From Neolewinella agarilytica (GTDB lineage: Bacteria; Bacteroidota; Bacteroidia; Chitinophagales; Saprospiraceae): DNA of 64,000 nucleotides. Location: positions 186,001-250,000 of the forward strand of contig NZ_FOFB01000005.1 in NCBI RefSeq assembly GCF_900110645.1, read 5' to 3'. Shown here one piece after another: positions 23,560 through 33,290 of the stretch (the stretch's first letter is position 1; each line of letters opens with the position of its first letter). Under the pieces are notes generated by a model. The model ran no database searches. It saw nothing but the letters and a program-made list of their open reading frames with translations, and had not been told where the DNA came from. Position numbers and translations under genes: made by a program.

Positions 23560-24897
23560 TTAGTAGCCATCATTCTGGTCGATTACACCAAAGCTGGCCA
23601 GTACTTCTGACACTGGGATGGGGAACAAGTAATATTGAGAATTTACGTTTTCTCCCATTTCAGCACTTACCGTACCTGTTCTTACCAAGTCGAACCAGCG
23701 CTGGCCTTCAAAGGCGAGCTCAAGGCGTCTTTCGTCCTGAATGGCTTGTCTTACTAAGTCCTGCGTATTAATCACGGTGTGATCCAGTGGTGCTAGTCCG
23801 GCTCTGCTGCGGATGCCATCGAGTTGATCCAGTACGCTTTCAGCAGAGGTTCCGTTTTCATTGGCTGCTTCAGCACGTAACAGAATTACATCGGCTAATC
23901 TCAGCTCGATCCAATCATGGTCAGGGCCACCCGTTTGTGGGTATTTAGCAGACGCGGTGTACAATCCGGTGGCTGAAGATCTGGAGGAAGTATCCACGAC
24001 CGTAGGGAATCTCAGGTCAGCGGTGTTCTCTCCTCCGAAAGCTGCTACCAAATCCTGATCGAGAGGCTCAAGTGATTTAGTGTCCAGGCCACCATACCAG
24101 GACCAAAACTCAGAGAATCCATATTCATCAACGATAGAACCAGAAACCTGAGTAGCGAAAATGACTTCTGAGTTCAGGTCATTGTCCACACCGAAAATGT
24201 TAGTATAATCTGACTGAAGGCTGATACCAGCAGCAGCAGCTCCGTTGATTACTGCAGCGAGAGGTGCTTCGGCACTACTGAAGTCGCCCTGCTGAACGTA
24301 TACTTTTCCAAGAAGTGCCTGAGCGGCAATTTGAGAAGCACGCCCGCTGGAGAGGCCGGAGTTGTCGAGAGCTGAAATGGCATCCTGCAGGTCAGCAATA
24401 ATGACGTTGTAAACATCAGACGCTGGCTGTCTTACCAGAATGTCGGGGTCAGTAGTACTTGGGGCTGCTTCCAGGTTGATGGGGACAGCGCCGAAGACAC
24501 GTACCAACTTGAAGTAAGATAGTGCCCGGAGAAACTTGGCTTCTCCGACGTCAGAAGCATCCGTAGAATTTTCAATAACGCTGTTAGCGCTAAGAATTGA
24601 CTTGTACATAGCCGTGTAGAAAGGACCGAAGAACTGGTCTTCCATCGCCGTCAGGTTAGGGCCAAATACATCGAATTCTGTATAGGGAGGCTCGAGCATG
24701 AGGGCATTGTCAGCTCTGAAATCACCCATGACGGCCATCGGCGTAACGGAGCCAAGCTGGTAGAAATAGGCAGCGTTGAGTACTCCGGTAAAGTCAGTTA
24801 AGGAGTTCGAGCTTTCGATGTTTGGCGGGAACTGCTCCAGGTCTTCACAGGCTGTCATAAACAGCAACGACCCCAATAATATATATACTAATTTCAT
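23560..24897 (-). CDS. SusD/RagB-type glycan-binding lipoprotein
   Basis: A 445-residue outer-membrane lipoprotein (Cys 17 in LLFMTACEDLEQFPPN) of the SusD/RagB family, which sits as a lid on the SusC pore and binds its ligand at the cell surface. Marks are the N-terminal TPR-like helices (KFLRALSYFKLVRVFGAVP is typical), the internal RASQIAAQALLGKVYVQQGD, and the C-terminal DERRLELAFEGQRWFDLVRTG followed by YYLFPIP. It is shorter than most SusD proteins. It is 56 bases downstream of the SusC gene and ends with a terminator. No glycosidase accompanies this pair, so its ligand is unknown. Confidence 0.95.
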   Translation of the reverse strand: MKLVYILLGSLLFMTACEDLEQFPPNIESSNSLTDFTGVLNAAYFYQLGSVTPMAVMGDFRADNALMLEPPYTEFDVFGPNLTAMEDQFFGPFYTAMYKSILSANSVIENSTDASDVGEAKFLRALSYFKLVRVFGAVPINLEAAPSTTDPDILVRQPASDVYNVIIADLQDAISALDNSGLSSGRASQIAAQALLGKVYVQQGDFSSAEAPLAAVINGAAAAGISLQSDYTNIFGVDNDLNSEVIFATQVSGSIVDEYGFSEFWSWYGGLDTKSLEPLDQDLVAAFGGENTADLRFPTVVDTSSRSSATGLYTASAKYPQTGGPDHDWIELRLADVILLRAEAANENGTSAESVLDQLDGIRSRAGLAPLDHTVINTQDLVRQAIQDERRLELAFEGQRWFDLVRTGTVSAEMGENVNSQYYLFPIPVSEVLASFGVIDQNDGY

Positions 24898-24953
24898 TGT
24901 TTCTTATTTAAGAATTAAGGTTACATCCGAGGATGTAAGCACGATTCGGTTGT

Positions 24954-27900
24954 TTAGAAGTTGACGTCAAGGCCAAAAGTGAAGCTTCTTACAACCGGGC
25001 TAGCACCAACCTGCACACCGTAGGTAGTTGGGCCGAGGTAACCACCGTTGGTGGTTTCTACACCTTCCGGGTTCAGGGAAGTGTAATCGTTAGCCATCAG
25101 GTACAGTAAGTTGGTAGAGGCAACATATGCTCTTACGCTACCGAGACCGACCTGGCTAACCAGATCAGGGCTAAGGGTGTAACCTAAGGTGATGTTCCGC
25201 AGAGCGAAGTAGGAGGCGTCCTGAATCTGTGCGTCAAGCTGGTTCCGTGACTGGGTGTAGAACTTACCGTTGTGGTCAGCAATACCGTCGTTTTCAGCGT
25301 CGAAGCTGGAGCGTAAGCGTCCACCGAATTCTGATCTCCAGTAGATTTCATCAATGTTGAATACGTCTCCGCCGGAAGCACCCTGAAACTGAAGTGACAG
25401 GTCAAAATCCTTGTAGCTCACTTGTGTGTTCAGGCCGTAGTAAAAGTCAGGGGTGTTTTGTCCGATCTTTACCAGGTCTCCACCTTCTTCTACTGTTCTG
25501 GTCCGATCAATTACACCGTCGTTGTTCTGGTCTACTACGTAGTACTCAGAGCTGCTGATGCCGATGGCGCGGGTAGGATCCACCATGAATTCTGTTTCAA
25601 CCATACCGTCGGTTTCCAGACCCCACATTTCACCGATTTCTCCGCCAATGTAGTTTCTGAAGACAGGGCCTCTGCCAGACTGTCCGTAAATCACCTGTGG
25701 CAATTCGTCAAGACCACCCAAGTCGGTGATTTCATTGTTAACGGTAGAAAGGTTGGCACTTACGTTCCAACGGACAGTACCGTTGTTAACCAGAGCTGCA
25801 CCCAATTCTAATTCAACACCGGAGCTTTTGACATCACCGGAGTTCAGAGCGATAGAAGTCGTTCCGAGTACTTCGGATACACTCTGGTTGATCAGAATGT
25901 CTTCGATGTTAGAGGTGTAGTAATCTACCCCAATCGTGAAGCGGCTACCCAGGAAACCAAGGTTTGCACCAATGTTCGTTTCTGTGTTGGTCTGCCACGT
26001 CAGGTCAGGGTTAGCAACGTCAGACGGAATCAGGAATCCGGTTCCAAAGACGGTAGCTGAAGGGTTCAGCAGGCTTAGGGAGTTGTAAGCACCCAGGAAG
26101 GAAGTTGTTCCCAAAGATCCGGTACTTGCCCGAAGCTTCACCTGAGTTAAGAACTCCGAGTTGTAGAATGCCTCATTGTGCATGTTCCAGCCTAAAGAAA
26201 TAGCCGGGAAGACCTCATAGCGGTTATTTGCGCCAAAGCGGGAGTCACCGTCTCTTCTGAGAGAGATAGAAGCCAGGTAGCGGTTGTCGTAGGCATAGTT
26301 GACACGTCCGAAGACACTGCGACGGGCAATGGTTTCGTCCCGTTCCGTAACGGCGATATCCTCAGGAGCCAGCAGTGCATAGTTTAGCGGCTGGCCAAAG
26401 GGTACGTTAGAGGCGTTCAGGTCAATGCCATTAATGTAGAAATTCTGGAATTCCAATCCTGCTACAGCAGAGACATCATGACGGCCAAGTACTTTGTTGT
26501 AGTTCAGCGTTGTCTCACTCAGAACGGAGGATCTCTTGACATCAGTCCGGTCAAGTGCCGTCTGGTTGGTACGTGCTCTGGAATCAAATTCCAGTGTTCT
26601 GGCGAAGAAGTCCCGTGTGTCTCTGATGTCAGCCCCTAAAACGGTTCTGATATTCAGGCCTTCCACGATGCTGTACTGCAGGTAAGAATTGACATTGCCG
26701 AAGAAGGTCTTCTGGAAACGCTCAGTATTGTCCAGTTTAGTTGCCGGACCAGAGTCACCAGACCCGCCGATGCCGTTACCACTTCTTCCGTAGTGCCAGT
26801 CTTGTGCAGTCATGCCTGGTTCGAGGGTGTAGATACTGTTATTGAAAGGAGCATCTCCGCCCCGGTAACCAGAATCAAAAGAAGCCAGACCCAGACCTTG
26901 TGCCTGACGGTCAAGATCCTGAACAAAAGCGATTGAAGCTTCGGTGTGGTAAATGGGGTGGATGCTGTATGCACGTAGTAAATCACGCATGTCATGTCCA
27001 ACAATGTCCCGGTCAGAGACGAAACCGTTGGCGCTAATTCCTGTTTTGAACTTGTCACCAATCTTAGCATCAACGTTTAGGCGAGCGTTGTAGCGCTCAA
27101 ATGCCTGCGTCTGTACTACGCCCGTAGCATCCAGGTAGCCAACAGAGGCAAAGTAGCTGACATCGTCAGACCCTCCACTCATATTAAAGTTGTGATTCAT
27201 GGTGTTTCCGTTCTGGAACAGCCAATCTTCTACTGCAACGACATCTGGCGCGTTTCTGTAGGCATTTAAGCGGTAAGCAGCCAGGTCAGGATCTACCTCA
27301 GAGATGTCATAAGTTCCATCAGCAATACCAGCATCGAGGATGTCGGCCCATTCTCCTGCAGTCTTGAGTTGATCAACGTCACCTACGTAACGGCTGGAGG
27401 TGCTGACGTAGGTGTTATAGCTGAAGCTTGCTTTGCCAGATTTACCTTTTTTGGTCGTTACCAAAATTACCCCGTTAGCGCCTCGTGAACCATAGATAGC
27501 AGAAGAAGCAGCATCTTTCAATACTTCGAGGCTTTCAATGTCATTCGGGTTGACGGTTGCCAGACTACCAGAGATAGGGTAGCCATCAACAACGATTAAT
27601 GGACTGGAAGTGCCAGAGATAGAAGAGGAAGCCCGGATCTGAATTTTTGGATCGGCACCTGGAGCACCGTCCTGATTTTGAATCAGAACGCCGGCCAGTT
27701 TTCCGGCTAGAGCCTCATCTACGCGAGTAGCCTGAATAGCGGCAACTTCAGAGCCTCCAACCTGAGCAATTGCACCGGTGTTATGTGACTTCTTCCGGTA
27801 ACCATAACCTACTACGACTACTTCATCTAATAGTTCGGCATCAGCGGCCATTACTACGTTTAGTACTGTTTGATCAGCAATAGTAATGGTCTGAGAAGCA

Positions 27901-28133
27901 TAACCAGTGTAAGAGAAGCGAAGAATGTCACCTCTTTTAACTTCCAGGTTGTAGTTTCCGTCAATGTCAGAAACGGTACCGGAGGTAGTTCCGGATTTTA
28001 CGATACTAACTCCAATCAGGGGGATATCGTCTGTATCCGTAATGGTGCCACTCAAGGCGTATCCATTTTGCGCGGATAGTGAAATACTGAGGAACAATAT
28101 TCCAACTGTAAAAAGCTTAGTTATTAAATTCAT
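24954..28133 (-). CDS. SusC/RagA-type TonB-dependent transporter
   Basis: A 1059-residue outer-membrane transporter. Signal peptide about residues 1-21, then a carboxypeptidase-D-like regulatory domain (SGTITDTDDIPLIGVSIVK), the TonB-box region with DEVVVVGYGYRKKS, a plug domain (residues about 115-230, including YGSRGANGVILVTTKKGK) and a 22-strand barrel to the C-terminus (FTFGLDVNF). With the SusD partner it imports oligosaccharides or peptides using TonB energy. A FadR-type regulator lies just upstream on the same strand (125 bases), suggesting control by a small acid or sugar acid. Confidence 0.96.
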   Translation of the reverse strand: MNLITKLFTVGILFLSISLSAQNGYALSGTITDTDDIPLIGVSIVKSGTTSGTVSDIDGNYNLEVKRGDILRFSYTGYASQTITIADQTVLNVVMAADAELLDEVVVVGYGYRKKSHNTGAIAQVGGSEVAAIQATRVDEALAGKLAGVLIQNQDGAPGADPKIQIRASSSISGTSSPLIVVDGYPISGSLATVNPNDIESLEVLKDAASSAIYGSRGANGVILVTTKKGKSGKASFSYNTYVSTSSRYVGDVDQLKTAGEWADILDAGIADGTYDISEVDPDLAAYRLNAYRNAPDVVAVEDWLFQNGNTMNHNFNMSGGSDDVSYFASVGYLDATGVVQTQAFERYNARLNVDAKIGDKFKTGISANGFVSDRDIVGHDMRDLLRAYSIHPIYHTEASIAFVQDLDRQAQGLGLASFDSGYRGGDAPFNNSIYTLEPGMTAQDWHYGRSGNGIGGSGDSGPATKLDNTERFQKTFFGNVNSYLQYSIVEGLNIRTVLGADIRDTRDFFARTLEFDSRARTNQTALDRTDVKRSSVLSETTLNYNKVLGRHDVSAVAGLEFQNFYINGIDLNASNVPFGQPLNYALLAPEDIAVTERDETIARRSVFGRVNYAYDNRYLASISLRRDGDSRFGANNRYEVFPAISLGWNMHNEAFYNSEFLTQVKLRASTGSLGTTSFLGAYNSLSLLNPSATVFGTGFLIPSDVANPDLTWQTNTETNIGANLGFLGSRFTIGVDYYTSNIEDILINQSVSEVLGTTSIALNSGDVKSSGVELELGAALVNNGTVRWNVSANLSTVNNEITDLGGLDELPQVIYGQSGRGPVFRNYIGGEIGEMWGLETDGMVETEFMVDPTRAIGISSSEYYVVDQNNDGVIDRTRTVEEGGDLVKIGQNTPDFYYGLNTQVSYKDFDLSLQFQGASGGDVFNIDEIYWRSEFGGRLRSSFDAENDGIADHNGKFYTQSRNQLDAQIQDASYFALRNITLGYTLSPDLVSQVGLGSVRAYVASTNLLYLMANDYTSLNPEGVETTNGGYLGPTTYGVQVGASPVVRSFTFGLDVNF

Positions 28134-28258
28134 TTGAATATGTATTTCATTGCTAGTGAATTGAAAGAATTTCTACCCAGTTAATCTGAGTGTGTTTGCC
28201 CGGTAGGGAGGGCGGTTAGTCTTTAAATAAGGTTTGGTGTGGAGGTATGGGACACTGT

Positions 28259-28978
28259 TCAGCTTCTGTAGTTTTCGGGTATAAAATCAAAGAGGCTGGA
28301 TAGATGATCTCGCATTGATTGCCTGGATTTTTCAACATCGCGAGCTTTAATGTGCTTTAGAATCAGGACGTGTTCGTTGAGCGCTTTGAGGTTACGGGCG
28401 TCGCGGCAAATGTCATATTCCCTTGTGTAGGTCATCATGTGAGAGACCATATAGGAGATCAGGTACTTGAGTACATTGTTTTTAGATGCTTCGGCGACCT
28501 GAATATGGAAGAGAAGATCTTCTTCCAGGCCGGCTTCTCCTTGGGACACTTTCTCTTCAAGTTGTTTGACCGCTCCCTCCAATGCTTGAATATCCTCAGC
28601 GGTGGCTCGTTCTGCAGCAAGCCCGGCAGACTCAATCTCCAGTACATTCCGGGTTTCCATTAGTGACTGGTAGTCCGGTTTTACCAGACTAAGACCATTC
28701 GCAATCATTGTCATGAAAGCTGAATCTTCACTGCTTACGACTACTCGTCCGCCATGAGGTGCCTTTTTCAGGACACCATAGAATTCCAATTGGGACAGGG
28801 CATCTCTAACAACAAATCTGCTGACTTTAAATTTTTCACTGAGTAGCCTTTCGGAAGGGATTTTGTCGCCCGCTTTCAGTTGACCAGAAGAAATGAGTTC
28901 ATTAACCTGATCGACAATTCGATCGGCAGGTACTTCAAGTACAATTTCCTTCAGGCTACTGATTAATTCCGAAGACAT
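28259..28978 (-). CDS. FadR-type GntR transcription regulator
   Basis: A 239-residue repressor of the GntR family, FadR subfamily. Residues 10-75 form the winged helix (DRIVDQVNELISSGQLKAGD, then PSERLLSEKFKVSRFVVRDAL), and residues 95-230 the all-helical FCD ligand domain, with the metal-ligand pattern seen in LLFHIQVAEAS and LNEHVLILKHI. FCD regulators bind small acids such as uronates or lactate. I chose ATG at 28978 because the frame above it to 29083 overlaps a promoter and two operator-like palindromes. The target is probably its own gene and perhaps the SusC/SusD pair downstream. Confidence 0.9.
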   Translation of the reverse strand: MSSELISSLKEIVLEVPADRIVDQVNELISSGQLKAGDKIPSERLLSEKFKVSRFVVRDALSQLEFYGVLKKAPHGGRVVVSSEDSAFMTMIANGLSLVKPDYQSLMETRNVLEIESAGLAAERATAEDIQALEGAVKQLEEKVSQGEAGLEEDLLFHIQVAEASKNNVLKYLISYMVSHMMTYTREYDICRDARNLKALNEHVLILKHIKARDVEKSRQSMRDHLSSLFDFIPENYRS

Positions 28979-28997
28979 GTGTGTTTTTTGCAAGATC

Positions 28998-29028
28998 TGG
29001 TTAACCATCAATTGGTCAACCAAAGCTA
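28998..29028 (-). promoter_or_regulatory. GntR autoregulatory promoter with two operators
   Basis: On the minus strand a -7 box TAGCTTTG (29021-29028) is overlapped by a palindrome TGGTNNACCA (29013-29022) and followed by a second, perfect palindrome TGGTTAACCA (28998-29007). TGGT-n-ACCA is close to the known FadR-family operator. Both sites would lie at or just after the transcription start of the regulator gene, the classic position for autorepression. Confidence 0.7.
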
Positions 29029-29182
29029 TGCAAAGTCTTTTGCAAAAAAAAGCGATTAGAACAAATTTGTCTGAAATATTCAATATTCGCCCTTTTTGCA
29101 GAAAAATATTTCTTTATTAGCCAAATGAAAGAATAAAGTTTTGCCATGGACTCTTAATGTAGATTTACTACGCTTGCTTTTT

Positions 29183-29192
29183 TGGTTAACCA
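29183..29192. promoter_or_regulatory. Distal GntR operator-like palindrome
   Basis: A third perfect copy of TGGTTAACCA, 161 bases upstream of the promoter-overlapping pair, possibly for DNA looping or for a divergent promoter in the noncoding region. Confidence 0.55.
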
Positions 29193-29442
29193 TGGTCTTT
29201 CTAGTGCTCGATTTATGCTAGTATTTGCTACTATTCAGCCTTAGGTACTGATAATCACAGTAGAGCTTCATCTAAGTTTTAGATTCTACCCACCAGGCCA
29301 TAACCCTGAAGGATGCTGAGCATTTTCCAGGAAAGTTCTTAGGTCTCGAAGACGTAAAGGGTAGGGGAAGAAAAAGAGAAGCAGGCAACTATAATGATGC
29401 CTCTTGGTGCTGCACAATTCTGTTTGTCATGAAGTGGTCGTT

Positions 29443-29934
29443 ATTATGTTAAGTAGGAAGTTGTGAAAAATAGCTTCCTTATATCTCGTAGGGTAGGGGG
29501 CACTGTGCACAAAAGCCAGATTGCCAGGGATCTTCTTTTATCTCTCTTACAATATGCAGAGATCGAATAGTTTTAAAGCCAAGGAAAGGATGGAGCTTAT
29601 CAGGTATATTTTTTCTTTCTGGAAGATTCAAAATTTATGCTGTACCGAGATAAGGGAATGTGGACAATAAAAACAGGAAACAGTTTTACCTATAATTTAT
29701 ATTATGTTAAGTAAAACTATTTGTTTCCCGGCCTCTTATGAGATGCTTAGCTCAGCGCATCTTCTTAGTCCGTTGAAAAATGACAGAGAAGTATAGCTGG
29801 TTAAAGGCTGCATCGCAGATTAGTACTCTGGAGATCGGCTACCTATTTATAGGATAGAAATTAGCTGTGTTCAAATCATCCCCTACCCTGCGGGAAAGGT
29901 TGGAAAGAAAATGCCGGCATCTACTTAACATAAT
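29443..29934. repeat. Inverted ATTATGTTAAGTAG ends, about 490 bases apart
   Basis: The 14-base word at 29443-29456 recurs as an exact inverted copy at 29921-29934. Each copy is followed inward by GGGTAGGGG after 32-34 bases. This may be a decayed mobile element or paired regulatory elements. A third, 13-base direct copy lies at 29701-29713. Confidence 0.5.
29676..29728. repeat. AT-rich hairpin in noncoding region
   Basis: Arms GGAAACA-GTTTTAC (29676-29689) and GTAAAAC-TAT-TTGTTTCC (29711-29728) pair almost fully around a 21-base AT loop that includes the ATTATGTTAA word. No gene ends next to it on either strand. Confidence 0.6.
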
Positions 29935-30152
29935 AGTGAGTCTTTGTAGGTACTGCTAAGAAGTATATGTCAATCACCTCCCCCACTCCTTGTTGTCTTT
30001 TCTTGCACTGATACATTCCCTCCGCATTCGAATTTACTTTTCAATCGAAGGAAGGAGGTGCTGCGAAATGAGCAAACCAGCACAGTACAGTACAGGACAC
30101 TAGCCTTATGCAGTTGTAATAAATTGCCTTTAAATAAAGGAATGCTCAAAAA

Positions 30153-33100
30153 ATGAGCTTCCACATAAAAGATTTGATCATGCATAGAACACAACAAAAA
30201 AACGGGAGAGAAAACTTTGTCAGGACTTGCAATTTGAACGGTACTACACTACTTATTTTATTGTTTTTCTGTTTGGCGAGTTTTTCTGTTTCCGGACAAG
30301 ACAGATTAGTTACTGGAAAGGTAATTGACACCGATGGCGTTGAACTGATTGGGGTAAATATCCTGCAAAAAGGAACCAACAACGGAACCGTTACCGATTT
30401 TGACGGTAATTACTCGATCAGCCTTATTGACGGAGAGGGAATGCTCACCTATTCCTATACGGGCTACCAATCAGTGACTGAAGAGGTCGGAGGCCGTAGT
30501 GAAATCAATATCACTTTAACCTCGGGAGCCACCCTTGACGAAGTTGTTGTTGTCGGTTATGGCCGGCAGAAAAAATCAGACTTAACGGGGGCAGTCGCCA
30601 GCGTAAAAGTGGAGGATTTAGAGGGAATTCCAACTTCAAGAGTAGACCAGATTCTACAGGGAAGATCCGCTGGTGTTCAGATTACGAACGTGAGCGGTGC
30701 ACCAGGTGCTGGGACGGTGATTCGCGTAAGAGGAGGAAATTCAATTGAAGGAAATAACGAGCCACTATGGGTAATTGATGGGATCATTGTCGGGCAAAAT
30801 TACAACCTGAACAACCTTAACCCTAATGATATAGCTTCAATTGAAGTGCTCAAGGACGCTTCCTCCGTAGCTATCTACGGTAGTAGAGGCGCCAACGGTG
30901 TCATATTGGTAACGACTAAGTTGGGAACTAAGGTAGCCGGTGGTAAGCCCGTCGTATCTGTGGGGCTTAGTTCTGGCATTCAATCGGCCTTAGGGCGTCC
31001 TGCTTTGTTGAATGGAGTCCAACATGCTGAGTACGCAAATGAAGACGCCAGGTTCAGAAATACTTCGGAGCCATTTCCAGATATTTCCAGCGTTACAAAT
31101 ACGGACTGGTTTGACATTATCATGCGGGATGCAGCCATGTACAGCGCGGATGTTTCGGTAGCCGGAAGTAGCGAAGATGGTGGTGTCAATTACTATGTTT
31201 CCGGCAACTACTTTAATCAGGATGGTATCGTGGAAACCACGGGGATTCAGAAGTTTATCCTCCGGTCTAATCTGGACATCAAATTATCGGAAAAAGTACG
31301 GGCCGGGGTCAGACTTAATTTTTCGCAATTCGATACCGATAACGGCGTGGTAGGCTATGGCAATGTTTTTAATCTGGGGGAAATACCTGCCCGGGATGCT
31401 GATGGTAATTTTACGCAGCAAGACCCGATCAGTGGTGGTCCTTACGTCAATGCGCTGGCCAATTCCCTGTTGAACATTAATGAGTCTCAAACGAATAATT
31501 TTTTAGGGACGGTGTTTTTAGAATACAGCCCGTTGGAAAACCTGATTATTCGTTCTACGTTCAACCCTGAAATAAATAATGTAAAACGAAACAGGTTCAA
31601 CTCCCCTCAACGGCCGGACTATCAGTTCGTCGGGAACTTCGGTGACGCCAGTGTTAATACAGTTAGTAGCCTGGGGTGGAACAACGAGAATACTATTCAA
31701 TACTCCCCTAACATTGGAGACAACCAATCACTGACCATATTAGGGGGTATGTCTGCCCAAAAATTCACCCTGGAATCCAGTTTTGCTCAAGCCTTTGGGA
31801 TAACAAGTGACGCTACAACGTTTAATAATTTGGCGCTTGGGTCTGATCCAACCAGAAACACAATTGGCTCTGGGTATGATGCTTTCCAGATAGTATCTTT
31901 CTTTGGCAGGGTCAACTACTCATTGCAGAACAAATACTTATTTACGCTCGTTGGACGGGCAGACGGATCATCTCGTTTCGCAGAGGGCAATAAGTACAAC
32001 TTCTTCCCCTCTGTTGCAGTCGCCTGGAAACTTTCTGAAGAGCAGTTTATTGCTGACATGGGGCTGTTTGATGAACTGAAGCTGAGGGCGAGTTATGGTC
32101 GGTCCGGAAGCCAGGCTATTGAATCTTTCAGAACTCTGGCGATCATTACAGATGCCTCGACGAGCTATAATGGTGTGCTGGCATCTGGTGCAACCTTAGG
32201 TAGACCTGCAAATGAGCAGTTGAAATGGGAGACCACAAATCAATTGGATATTGCACTGGAAGCTTCCTTTTTAAACGGTCGGATTTTTACCGAGCTCAAT
32301 TACTATAAAAAGAACACTTTTGATCTTTTGCTCAATGTCCGTCTGCCAAGACAGACTGGCTTTGAAAGCAGACTGCAAAACTTAGGTGAAGTTCAGAATA
32401 AAGGACTGGAATTACTGGTGAACACCGTAAACGTTTCTAAGCCATCCTTTAAATGGTCTTCTATGCTTACACTATCGGGTAACCGGAATAAGGTACTTGA
32501 CTTAGGTGGCGTTGATTTTATTAACATCGTTAGTCCTAATGCACAGTCCGGCCCCGGAGGGCGATTAATTGTTGGGCAGCCAGCTCCTGTTTTTGTTGGG
32601 GTTGATTATTTGGGAACTTGGAAGACTCAGGAGGAAATTGATGCATCCGGTCAGCAAAACCAGGACATCGGTGGCGCGCGTTTTGATGACCCTAATGGAG
32701 ACGGAATTATTACCGAAGATGACTTTTACGTCTTAGGCAGCCCGCAGCCTGATTTTATCTATGGGCTACAAAACACCTTTAAATTCAGAAACCTTGAATT
32801 CTCTTTCTTTATTCAGGGTACCCAGGGTAATGAAGTTTCCAATTCAAGAACGGTAACTCACTTTTTCGGAAGACCAGGCGCTCCTAAATATGAAGAAACG
32901 CTGAACAGGTGGACGCCTGAAAACCCCACCTCAGATATTCCCAGAGCAGGAGCAATGGAGGCATTGGGTGAAATACCTAATAATTCTGAATTCATTGAGG
33001 ATGGTTCTCACCTTCGCCTGAAGTCGGTAAGATTAGGATATGACTTGCCGGTGGATAAATGGGGCTTGGGCAATTTTAGAAGTCTAAATGTATACGTGGT

Positions 33101-33248
33101 AGGAAGCAACCTCTTATTACTGTCTGATTTCAGATTGCTAGACCCCGAAACAAGTCAGTTTGGAAACGGAAACGTAACCCAGGGCTTTGCAAGCGGACAG
33201 TTCCCAAATCCAAGAATAGTAACTTTTGGATTAAACGCATCTTTTTAA
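30153..33248 (+). CDS. SusC/RagA-type TonB-dependent transporter (rhamnose-glycan locus)
   Basis: A 1031-residue SusC-type outer-membrane importer. The signal helix is around residues 29-49 (LLILLFFCLASFSVSGQ), then a carboxypeptidase-D-like domain (GKVIDTDGVELIGVNILQK), a TonB-box-like DEVVVVGYGRQKKS, a plug (about 135-250, with YGSRGANGVILVTTK) and a barrel ending in FGLNASF. The long N-terminus suggests that the start may be the second ATG at 30180, which gives a shorter signal. It begins the forward-strand operon SusC-SusD-GH3 and most likely imports sulfated rhamnose oligosaccharides. Confidence 0.95.
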   Translation: MSFHIKDLIMHRTQQKNGRENFVRTCNLNGTTLLILLFFCLASFSVSGQDRLVTGKVIDTDGVELIGVNILQKGTNNGTVTDFDGNYSISLIDGEGMLTYSYTGYQSVTEEVGGRSEINITLTSGATLDEVVVVGYGRQKKSDLTGAVASVKVEDLEGIPTSRVDQILQGRSAGVQITNVSGAPGAGTVIRVRGGNSIEGNNEPLWVIDGIIVGQNYNLNNLNPNDIASIEVLKDASSVAIYGSRGANGVILVTTKLGTKVAGGKPVVSVGLSSGIQSALGRPALLNGVQHAEYANEDARFRNTSEPFPDISSVTNTDWFDIIMRDAAMYSADVSVAGSSEDGGVNYYVSGNYFNQDGIVETTGIQKFILRSNLDIKLSEKVRAGVRLNFSQFDTDNGVVGYGNVFNLGEIPARDADGNFTQQDPISGGPYVNALANSLLNINESQTNNFLGTVFLEYSPLENLIIRSTFNPEINNVKRNRFNSPQRPDYQFVGNFGDASVNTVSSLGWNNENTIQYSPNIGDNQSLTILGGMSAQKFTLESSFAQAFGITSDATTFNNLALGSDPTRNTIGSGYDAFQIVSFFGRVNYSLQNKYLFTLVGRADGSSRFAEGNKYNFFPSVAVAWKLSEEQFIADMGLFDELKLRASYGRSGSQAIESFRTLAIITDASTSYNGVLASGATLGRPANEQLKWETTNQLDIALEASFLNGRIFTELNYYKKNTFDLLLNVRLPRQTGFESRLQNLGEVQNKGLELLVNTVNVSKPSFKWSSMLTLSGNRNKVLDLGGVDFINIVSPNAQSGPGGRLIVGQPAPVFVGVDYLGTWKTQEEIDASGQQNQDIGGARFDDPNGDGIITEDDFYVLGSPQPDFIYGLQNTFKFRNLEFSFFIQGTQGNEVSNSRTVTHFFGRPGAPKYEETLNRWTPENPTSDIPRAGAMEALGEIPNNSEFIEDGSHLRLKSVRLGYDLPVDKWGLGNFRSLNVYVVGSNLLLLSDFRLLDPETSQFGNGNVTQGFASGQFPNPRIVTFGLNASF

Positions 33249-33290
33249 CGGGTAGTCCGTATATCCGTCTAATTGTAAAATAAAAGAACG

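Larger units (their letters stand above)
29193..30152. other. Long noncoding region between two SusC loci
   Basis: Almost 1 kb with no convincing gene on either strand. It carries three copies of ATTATGTTAAGTA (29443, 29701 and inverted at 29922-29934), two opposed GGGTAGGGG words (about 29489 and, reversed, 29881) and a hairpin at 29676-29728. The outer ATTATGTTAAGTAG copies are inverted and each is followed inward by GGGTAGGGG at 32-34 bases, as if they were ends of a small element. The right end should hold the promoter of the SusC gene at 30153, but I cannot point to it. Confidence 0.6.

Noticed and set aside
28979-29083. Upstream extension of the FadR-type regulator
   Set aside because: This stretch holds the promoter box and two operators; the conserved protein starts after 28978.
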